A DNA stretch of 6,052 nt from CAZLPW01 sp964561495 (GTDB lineage Bacteria; Fidelibacterota; Marinisomatia; Marinisomatales; UBA1611), in the NCBI GenBank assembly GCA_964561495.1, contig CAZLPW010000106.1, positions 1-6,052 of the forward strand, written 5' to 3'. Positions within the stretch are counted from its first letter, which is position 1. Each line of letters opens with the position of its first letter. The position numbers and the translations under genes are program-made. Under the pieces are notes generated by a model. That model searched no databases. It had not been told where the DNA came from and saw only the letters and a program-made list of their open reading frames with translations. Below, piece after piece: positions 1 through 5,228 of this stretch.

Positions 1-610
1 GTGTATGGATTATTGTGGTATTGATAATAGAGATAAATATTTTATTGGTTGAGATTCCAAGCATATTTGCAGCTTCTATAAGTCTATTTCCTTGAATCAA
101 AAGTGATGCTCTAACACTTAAGTATATATAAGGATATAAAACAAATGAGAAAAGCGCTATTACAATCAGATAGATTAAAAAATTCTCGATCATGCTGGTT
201 TCTTTTATCCCAATATTTTTTCGAGTCCAATTAAAAACAGGATTCAATATTTCGAGTATATCATAATATGAGTATGCTGCTATATAAGTGGGGATTGTCA
301 TAGGAAGTATTAATATCCATTCCATATATTTTCTTCCGTAAAAATTATGACATGTTACAAACCACGCACATCCTACACCAATAATTGTACTTAAAGTACA
401 GACACCTAAAACCAGATATACGGTTGAAGAAAGATACTTAAACAGTAAATTTTCTTTTATGTGATACCAGTTGTCTGAGTGAAAGTTATAATTATATATA
501 ATTAAAAATATTGGTATGAAAATCAATAAAGAAATGATAATTGAAATAAAATTCCAACCATTCATTCTAAATATGAATTGCTCTCTAAAATATTTTGTGA
601 TTTTTTTCAC
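1..610 (-). CDS. Iron(III) ABC transporter permease, FbpB/SfuB type (partial, C-terminus beyond left edge)
   Basis: This is the inner-membrane channel subunit that passes ferric iron from the periplasmic binding protein to the cytoplasm, driven by a separate ATPase. I translated 203 codons. After a short basic N-terminus comes a first membrane helix (residues about 20-38), a periplasmic stretch, then helices near 62-84, 97-118 and 143-165. Family signatures visible are PTYIAAYSYYDIL (107-119), LYPYIYLSVRA (158-168) and the EAA loop EAANMLG (179-185), which contacts the ATPase. The usual Leu-Pro at the end of that loop reads Asn-Thr (197-198). Full-length members have roughly 500 or more residues in two such halves, so well over half is missing. 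The start is uncertain. GTG at 610 lies 20 bases after the binding-protein stop. TTG at 640 would overlap that gene, and ATG at 565 would trim 15 residues. None has a good ribosome binding site. The family call is firm; the metal is inferred from the neighbour. Confidence 0.88.
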   Translation of the reverse strand, partial: MKKITKYFREQFIFRMNGWNFISIIISLLIFIPIFLIIYNYNFHSDNWYHIKENLLFKYLSSTVYLVLGVCTLSTIIGVGCAWFVTCHNFYGRKYMEWILILPMTIPTYIAAYSYYDILEILNPVFNWTRKNIGIKETSMIENFLIYLIVIALFSFVLYPYIYLSVRASLLIQGNRLIEAANMLGISTNKIFISIINTTIIHT

Positions 611-630
611 AATTTTATATAATATTTGTT

Positions 631-1641
631 TTATTCCCAACAAGCTATATCAAAAAGTTTCACATCCTGAGAATTTCTTTCTCCTAAAATAGATAGACTC
701 ATATCATCCGCTTTAAACTTTCCCCATTTTAAAAAAAATTTATCATTGGTATTTTTATAATCAAGTGGATATTCAAAATTACTCTCAGAAAAGATTTTTT
801 GGTTTTCACTTTCAGTTAAAAATTCTAAGAATTTAATAGCTTCCATTTCATTTCTAGAACTAGATGTAACACCACCACCGCTTACATTAATGTGGGTGCC
901 CCTTCCATTCTGATTTGGAAAAAAAATATTTAGTTTTTCTGCTACTTCACGATCTGACTTATCAGATGAATTAGCTAAAAGACCAATATAATATGTATTT
1001 ACTAGTGCCAAATCAGCAACGCCTGAAGCAACTGCTCGGGCCTGATCTCTATCATTTCCACGAGGTTTTCTTGACATATTTTTTCTCACTAACTTAGCCC
1101 ACTCTAATGCCTTTTTAGGTCCATTTGATTCAATTAATGATGCCATCAAAGATTGATTGTAAATATTATTTGATGATCTAATTACAATTCTGCCGTTCCA
1201 CTTTGGTTTTGATAAATCTTCATATGTTGATAATTCTTTTTTATCAACTCTGTCTTTTGAATATACTATTACTCGAGCTCTAACGGTCAAACCAAACCAA
1301 TAATTTTCAGAGTCCCTCATTATTGCAGGTACATTTTGAATTAATTTATTAGATGAAATCGGCTGTAATAATCCTAATTTTTTTGCTCTAACCAATCTGC
1401 CAGCATCAACTGTCAACAGAACATCAGCAGGAGACTTTTCTCCTTCACTTTGAAGCCTTTGGATTAATTGATCTGCACTACCCTTGATTACATTTACTTT
1501 GATTCCTGTAAGCTCTGTGAATTTTGCAAATAATTTCTTATCAGAATCATAATGTCGATGAGTGTAAACATTTATATCTCCAAGCAAGAAAGTAATTATA
1601 AAATTAAGTAACAATATTTTTTTAAAGTTTCTTAATAGCAT
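631..1641 (-). CDS. Periplasmic Fe(3+)-binding protein of an ABC transporter (FutA/IdiA/FbpA type)
   Basis: This protein captures ferric iron in the periplasm and delivers it to the permease encoded just downstream. It has 336 residues, the normal length. A basic, hydrophobic Sec-type signal peptide covers residues 1-21; the mature part probably begins near DINVY. There is no lipobox cysteine. The first lobe starts with the metal-site motif HRHYDSD (28-34), followed by GIKVNV and SPADVLLTVDAGRL (70-83). The hinge region has WFGLTVRARVIVYS (115-128). Candidate ligands are His30, Tyr31, Tyr161 (in NNIYNQSL), Tyr217 and Tyr218 (in NTYYIG), the one-His, four-Tyr set known for cyanobacterial FutA1. 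The C-terminal lobe carries FFPNQNGRGTHINVSG. The ATG at 1641 is supported by AGGAG eight bases upstream. The gene is first in the operon, consistent with iron-controlled expression, although control was not shown here. Closely related proteins are variously named FutA, IdiA, FbpA or AfuA, so no symbol is given. Confidence 0.95.
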   Translation of the reverse strand: MLLRNFKKILLLNFIITFLLGDINVYTHRHYDSDKKLFAKFTELTGIKVNVIKGSADQLIQRLQSEGEKSPADVLLTVDAGRLVRAKKLGLLQPISSNKLIQNVPAIMRDSENYWFGLTVRARVIVYSKDRVDKKELSTYEDLSKPKWNGRIVIRSSNNIYNQSLMASLIESNGPKKALEWAKLVRKNMSRKPRGNDRDQARAVASGVADLALVNTYYIGLLANSSDKSDREVAEKLNIFFPNQNGRGTHINVSGGGVTSSSRNEMEAIKFLEFLTESENQKIFSESNFEYPLDYKNTNDKFFLKWGKFKADDMSLSILGERNSQDVKLFDIACWE

Positions 1642-1649
1642 TTAATGTG

Positions 1650-1655
1650 CTCCTG
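1650..1655 (-). promoter_or_regulatory. Ribosome binding site of the iron-binding protein gene
   Basis: On the minus strand the hexamer CAGGAG ends eight bases before the ATG at 1641. It is the only strong Shine-Dalgarno sequence seen ahead of any gene start in the window and it decides that start codon. Confidence 0.75.
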
Positions 1656-1668
1656 ATTTCTAAGATAG

Positions 1669-1697
1669 ATTATATTTTAATCTCCAAATATCAACTT
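1669..1697 (-). promoter_or_regulatory. Candidate promoter of the iron transport operon
   Basis: Reading the minus strand, a perfect TATAAT (1674 down to 1669) lies 27 bases ahead of the ATG. With a 17-base spacer the -35 position is AAGTTG (1697 to 1692), a weak match. A better -35 hexamer, TTGATA, sits at a spacing of only 14. The TATAAT overlaps a small perfect inverted repeat, AGATTA-5-TAATCT (1667-1683), which might serve as a regulator site. In DNA this AT-rich, TATAAT matches arise by chance, so the call rests mainly on position. Confidence 0.35.
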
Positions 1698-1712
1698 TTT
1701 CACATATTGAAA

Positions 1713-1739
1713 TCTATCGTTATCTAATATAATGATAGA
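1713..1739. promoter_or_regulatory. 27-bp inverted repeat, candidate operator upstream of the iron operon
   Basis: The left arm TCTATCGTTAT and right arm ATAATGATAGA are complementary at 10 of 11 positions around a five-base centre (CTAAT). The arms contain ATAATGATAG and, on the other strand, GATAACGATAG, both like the GATAAT-type units bound by Fur-family regulators. The match to the classical 19-bp Fur box is only partial. It lies 72 bases upstream of the binding-protein ATG and about 40 bases beyond the TATAAT, further out than a typical repressor site. It could be a Fur-like site, a site for another dimeric regulator, or belong to an upstream promoter. The symmetry is seen directly; the function is inferred. 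Confidence 0.35.
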
Positions 1740-2152
1740 CTAAGCATTAATAAATATCTGAAAAAAGTAAATTGATTCATATCTCTTATATAGCTAGCGA
1801 CCAAACATAAATTCAATAAGATAATCAATCATCTTAAAAGAGTAACTACAATAAAGGATCTTGTAACGCATAATGACTAGTTATTTTTTATTTGAAATAT
1901 TCCAAAAGTTTAAAAGATAATTGAGAATTAATCTCAATAAATCTACGCATCATCCCACAAACAAAAAACTTTGGATTTTTTTTCAATTAGTTTCATGGCA
2001 AACGCTAATTCAGACCACTATTTAAAATTCAAACATCTTTCTATATTCAATTTTTATATAAAATCGTATTTATAAACTAATTTTTTTTACCTATACTTAA
2101 ACAGAATAATGAAAAAAAACTTATGATTATATTATAAAGCTAGATATAAAAA

Positions 2153-3568
2153 ATGTTGTTTTTTGAACCTGTATTCATATTTTTTTTACTAACTGTAAAA
2201 ATCATTATTAGTTTCGTGAAAAATGATAAAAAAAAGTTGGTATTATTAGTATCTAGTTACTTTTTTTATGGATTTTGGGATTGGCGATTTTTAGGATTAA
2301 TTTGGATTTCAACGCTTATTGATTTCTCTATTGGGAATCTAATATATAGAACTAAAAAAAAGAATTTAAAAATCAAATTATTGACAATTTCTATTTTTAG
2401 TAATCTTTTTATTTTAGGTATTTTTAAGTATTATAATTTCTTTATCCAATCTTTAAATAAAGCTATCAATGAACCAAATTTTTTTGATACAATAAATATA
2501 ATACTTCCTGTCGGTATTTCATTTTACACCTTCCAAAGTATGGCTTATACGATAGATATTTATCATGGTAAAATTAGGCCTACTAAAAATCTAATTGATT
2601 TTTCTAATTTCATTTCTTTTTTCCCCCAATTAGTCGCTGGACCAATTGAAAAGGCTAAGAACTTATTACCACAGCTTGAAAATTTTACAGGTGATTCCTC
2701 TAAAAATTTTTCAAGAATTATTATTTTATTATTTTTTGGATATTTAAAGAAAGTGCTACTAGCAGATAATATTGGTGTAATAGTAGATAATAACTTCCTT
2801 AATTATGAGAACCTTAATTTATTTGATATTTTATTTACTTTGTATCTTTTTTCACTTCAAATTTATTTTGATTTTTCAGGTTATAGTGATTTTGCAAGAG
2901 GGATCGCCTTAGTTTTTGGTATTAATCTTATAAAAAACTTTAATCAACCTTATTTTTCAAAATCACCTAAAGAATTTTGGTCTAGATGGCATATTTCACT
3001 ATCAAATTGGCTTAAAGATTATGTCTACATTCCATTAGGCGGTAATAAAAATAGTTTTGTGAGGACAAATTTTAACGTTATGGCTACTATGCTTCTCGGC
3101 GGTCTATGGCATGGTGCCAGTTGGAATTTTGTACTTTGGGGGTTTATTCATGGCTTATACTTAATAATTAATAATGTTATTTTGAAAATTATTAAAGTAA
3201 ATTATTTTTCAAGCATAAAGCTGAGTTTAATAAATTTTTTGAAAATTATTTTAACATCTTTTTTAATATTAATTACATGGCTACCATTTAGGTCTACTAA
3301 TTCCCAAATCACATACTCAATTTTAGAATCTTTATTTCAATTTAACTTTATTATTAATCTTGATAACCTAAAATTAGCATGTATACTCTTTTTCATTCTT
3401 TTAGCTATTGACTTACCTGCATACATTTTTAAAAGTCATTATTATCTTGAAAAATTACCGAGAATATTATTTTATAGTTTACTTATTATTATAAGTGTTT
3501 TTGGAACATTGATTAATCTATTTGTTAATAGTACTCCAAATAAACCATTTATATATTTTCAATTTTGA
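2153..3568 (+). CDS. MBOAT-family membrane O-acyltransferase (AlgI-like)
   Basis: This is a polytopic inner-membrane protein of the family that includes AlgI, PatA and DltB, which move acyl groups (usually acetyl) across the membrane for attachment to surface polymers. It has 471 residues, slightly shorter than AlgI. The N-terminus MLFFEPVFIFF and LLVSSYFFYGFWDWRFLGLI (31-50) are typical of the family. Core motifs follow: LPVGISFYTFQSMAYTIDIY (118-137), QLVAGPIEK (159-167), YFDFSGYSDFARG (238-250), FWSRWHISLSNWLKDYVYIP (275-294) and LLGGLWHGASWNFVLWG (314-330). His320 in the last motif matches the essential MBOAT histidine, and His280 is the second conserved one. It ends with PFIYFQF, a common natural C-terminus, so the gene is complete. 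About ten or more membrane helices are visible. The ATG at 2153 has no Shine-Dalgarno, but the N-terminus aligns with the family. It lies immediately before an SGNH gene, the usual partner. The acyl donor and the polymer cannot be deduced. Confidence 0.94.
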   Translation: MLFFEPVFIFFLLTVKIIISFVKNDKKKLVLLVSSYFFYGFWDWRFLGLIWISTLIDFSIGNLIYRTKKKNLKIKLLTISIFSNLFILGIFKYYNFFIQSLNKAINEPNFFDTINIILPVGISFYTFQSMAYTIDIYHGKIRPTKNLIDFSNFISFFPQLVAGPIEKAKNLLPQLENFTGDSSKNFSRIIILLFFGYLKKVLLADNIGVIVDNNFLNYENLNLFDILFTLYLFSLQIYFDFSGYSDFARGIALVFGINLIKNFNQPYFSKSPKEFWSRWHISLSNWLKDYVYIPLGGNKNSFVRTNFNVMATMLLGGLWHGASWNFVLWGFIHGLYLIINNVILKIIKVNYFSSIKLSLINFLKIILTSFLILITWLPFRSTNSQITYSILESLFQFNFIINLDNLKLACILFFILLAIDLPAYIFKSHYYLEKLPRILFYSLLIIISVFGTLINLFVNSTPNKPFIYFQF

Positions 3569-3588
3569 AACATTTAATATTTAAGAAA

Positions 3589-4680
3589 ATGGACTTGAAT
3601 AAAACATATAAAAAAATTGTATTATTTTTTATTATAATTATAGTGTCCTTTATTTGTTTGGAAATTTTTTCCAGAATATTTTTTTATGTTTCGAGTAAAG
3701 ATATTAAAGCATTTAAAAAATTCCCAGGTAGATATACTGAATCATATTTCTCAGGGTACAGCCTTTCTCCAAATTGGTCTTTAGATAATGATCAAACAAA
3801 AGAAAAAATTAACTCCTATGGTTTTAGATCTCCAGAATTTGAATTTTTAAAAAATAAAAAAACCTATCGTATCATTTGTCTAGGATCTTCTGTCGTTTAT
3901 GGGAAAGGAAATAATGAAGAAACGTTTCCTTTTTATTTAGAGCAAAAATTGAATGAATTAAAAATAAATAATATCAATGTAGAAGTTATTAACGCAGGTG
4001 TACCAGGATATACATCGTACCATACAATGACTCAATTTTTAACTTCTTTAATTGATCTTAAACCCGACCTAATAATTAGCTATCAATTATTTACCGAAAT
4101 GTGGTATGCGTGGGATATAAATTTTGACAAGATGCAATCAGAAAACTTTAAACCAATTAATACAAATATTTCATACGAAAGGATTCTAGACAAATCATAT
4201 TTTTTGATAATAGTTAATTCAATTTTAAGAAAATATGAAAATGAAGTTATTGATAATAGAAATATTTCTGATTCAGATTTTTCAAAAAATGAAATTAGAA
4301 ATTTTGATGAAAGTTATTTATACTATTTTTCAAGGAATATAAAACATATGGCTTTGGTTTGTGAATATCAAAATATTGATTTGATATTATCAGTTCCTCT
4401 TTCGCTGTTTAAAGAAAAAAATACGGAAGCTGAGAAAAAAATTATCTATGATTATGAAAATAAGGAGTTTTATTTAGATTTTATTAAAAAAGGCAATAAG
4501 ATTTTAAAATCAATATCAAATAAACACACAAATGTTCATTTTTTCAACCCATCTAATTATATTAAATCAGATATAACAATATTGGAGGATAGATATCACC
4601 CAACTCTCAAAGGCAATAAATTGCTGAGTGAAGAATTTAAAAAATATATTATAAAACAAGATTTATTAAAAATAGATTAG
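3589..4680 (+). CDS. Membrane-anchored SGNH/GDSL-fold protein, partner of the MBOAT acyltransferase
   Basis: This is probably a periplasmic acyl transferase or esterase acting on the same surface polymer as the MBOAT protein. From the ATG at 3589 it has 363 residues. A signal anchor spans about 10-33 and the rest would face the periplasm. SGNH block I is ICLGSSVVYGKG (96-107), with Ser101 the likely nucleophile. Block II is NAGVPGYTS (135-143) with Gly137. Block V is DRYHPTLKGN (334-343), giving the Asp334 and His337 catalytic pair. Block III, normally Gly-x-Asn-Asp, reads LFTE (167-170) after LIISYQ, so the usual oxyanion Asn is not evident. A TTG at 3565 overlaps the MBOAT stop (TTGA) and would add eight residues. 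I prefer the ATG, 20 bases after that stop, though neither start has a good ribosome binding site. The spacing implies one transcript. Fold and pairing are well supported. Whether it transfers or hydrolyses acyl groups is open. Confidence 0.88.
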   Translation: MDLNKTYKKIVLFFIIIIVSFICLEIFSRIFFYVSSKDIKAFKKFPGRYTESYFSGYSLSPNWSLDNDQTKEKINSYGFRSPEFEFLKNKKTYRIICLGSSVVYGKGNNEETFPFYLEQKLNELKINNINVEVINAGVPGYTSYHTMTQFLTSLIDLKPDLIISYQLFTEMWYAWDINFDKMQSENFKPINTNISYERILDKSYFLIIVNSILRKYENEVIDNRNISDSDFSKNEIRNFDESYLYYFSRNIKHMALVCEYQNIDLILSVPLSLFKEKNTEAEKKIIYDYENKEFYLDFIKKGNKILKSISNKHTNVHFFNPSNYIKSDITILEDRYHPTLKGNKLLSEEFKKYIIKQDLLKID

Positions 4681-4725
4681 AATCTGAAGTTGAAATATTT
4701 AAATATCATTTATCTTGTAAAATCT

Positions 4726-4749
4726 TAATAATATTCGATTATATTATTT
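4726..4749. terminator. Weak AT-only hairpin downstream of the MBOAT-SGNH operon
   Basis: TAATAATAT and ATATTATTT can pair at eight of nine positions around a six-base loop (TCGATT), 45 bases after the SGNH stop and between two convergent genes. The stem has no G-C pairs and is followed only by a loosely T-rich stretch, so it would be a poor intrinsic terminator. It is listed because a transcription stop is expected here and nothing better is visible. Confidence 0.18.
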
Positions 4750-4768
4750 ATTCTAATCAAAACGGGAG

Positions 4769-4915
4769 TTATATTATAAAGTCATTGAGCTGTTTTTTAA
4801 TGGATGAGATTATAACCTTAATATCCTCATTAGAAAAATCTTTAATGATTTGCTGACCGTCGGATTTGAATTTACTTAACATACTATCTATAGCTTCTGA
4901 TATTTTTATTTCCAT
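4769..4915 (-). CDS. Hypothetical small protein, 48 residues
   Basis: This is an ATG-to-TAA minus-strand frame not recognised as any known family. The product is hydrophilic and rich in Lys, Asp, Glu, Ser and Ile. It has no Tyr, Trp, Cys, Pro, His or Arg and no membrane segment. It begins MEIKISEAIDSML and ends IKKQLNDFII, with hydrophobic residues spaced as in amphipathic helices (roughly 4-16 and 33-46), so a small soluble helical protein is plausible. A weak TTAGGT lies about eleven bases upstream of the ATG. Length alone is not convincing in DNA this AT-rich; the balanced, charged composition is the main argument. It is convergent with the SGNH gene. It lies about 300 bases downstream of the ADP-ribosylglycohydrolase gene on the same strand. 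Function is unknown. Confidence 0.42.
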   Translation of the reverse strand: MEIKISEAIDSMLSKFKSDGQQIIKDFSNEDIKVIISSIKKQLNDFII

Positions 4916-5017
4916 ATCTAAATATACCTAAACTTTCAAAAAATAATATAACAATAAAATCAGAAGTATACCTTAAACATTGGAAATTATGTTTAGACCT
5001 TTTGAAATTAAGATTAA

Positions 5018-5228
5018 TTAAAAATCAATTAATATACTAACTCTATTTTTAACATTGGTTATTCCCTTTATTATTTTATAATCCAAACTCATTTCATTAA
5101 GGATAAGTTCTAGCTCACCTAATTTATATAATTTGATATTATTTTTCTTCCTTATTTGGCTATATGATTAAAAAATTCTGATTATAATTAATGCAAAGAA
5201 CCCTAAAAAGATAAAATGTGATTTTCAT
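5018..5228 (-). pseudogene. Possible decayed small membrane-protein gene downstream of the ADP-ribosylglycohydrolase gene
   Basis: On the minus strand an ATG (5228) directly follows the stop of the ADP-ribosylglycohydrolase gene (TAAATG). Read as is, it gives only 22 residues. If one base is dropped in the following AAAA run, the frame gives MKSHFIFLGFFALIIIRIF, a typical short membrane segment, before a TAA at 5170-5168. The same frame then stays open for 49 more codons (5167 to 5021, stop at 5020-5018). It includes LGELELILNEMSLDYK and GITNVKNRVSILIDF, which look like soluble protein, but no start codon precedes them. One reading is a roughly 70-residue membrane-anchored protein broken by a frameshift and a stop. 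The alternative is chance open frames, which are common at this composition. No family is recognised. Confidence 0.22.

Larger units (their letters stand above)
1642..2152. other. Divergent intergenic region between the iron operon and the MBOAT gene
   Basis: This stretch separates two divergently transcribed operons. The part next to the iron gene holds the ribosome binding site, the candidate promoter and the 27-bp inverted repeat listed separately. Other symmetric elements are a near-palindrome at 1818-1835 (AAGATAATC/AATCATCTT, seven of nine positions paired) and a perfect ATTGAGA-5-TCTCAAT repeat at 1920-1938. Neither is GC-rich or followed by a T tract, so neither looks like a terminator. 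Short open frames exist: 32 codons from TTG on the minus strand (1888-1986), 25 codons from ATG on the minus strand (1794-1871) and 26 codons on the plus strand (1995-2075). None has a ribosome binding site, and frames this short are expected by chance at this base composition. A promoter for the MBOAT gene should lie near 2060-2140 but no convincing hexamer pair was found. Confidence 0.6.
4681..5228. other. Intergenic stretch between the SGNH gene and the ADP-ribosylglycohydrolase gene
   Basis: Apart from the small open frame at 4769-4915, the weak hairpin and the possible gene remnant listed separately, this stretch shows little. An imperfect direct repeat, TATACCTAAAC (4923-4933) and TATACCTTAAAC (4967-4978), lies just upstream of the small frame. 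A related TATACTTAAAC occurs at 2092-2102 ahead of the MBOAT gene. No tRNA-like cloverleaf, GC-rich hairpin or mobile-element end was seen. Confidence 0.5.

Noticed and set aside
1794..1871. Minus-strand ATG frame of 25 codons, 16 bases downstream of the 32-codon frame
   Set aside because: It is too short, lacks a Shine-Dalgarno and shows no recognisable protein feature.
1920..1938. Perfect ATTGAGA/TCTCAAT inverted repeat considered as a terminator or operator
   Set aside because: The stem is AT-rich with no following T tract, and it is far from both flanking starts, so there is no support beyond the symmetry.
1888..1986. Minus-strand frame of 32 codons from TTG, with coding-looking stretches FFVCGMMRRFIEINSQ
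   Set aside because: It needs a TTG start, has no ribosome binding site, and frames of this length are expected several times by chance in 510 bases of such AT-rich DNA.
1995..2075. Plus-strand ATG frame of 26 codons starting MANANSDHYLKF
   Set aside because: It has no ribosome binding site or family resemblance, and its length is within chance expectation.
4674..4685. AGATT-2-AATCT repeat at the SGNH stop codon considered as a terminator
   Set aside because: A two-base loop cannot form a normal hairpin, and there is no GC content or T tract.
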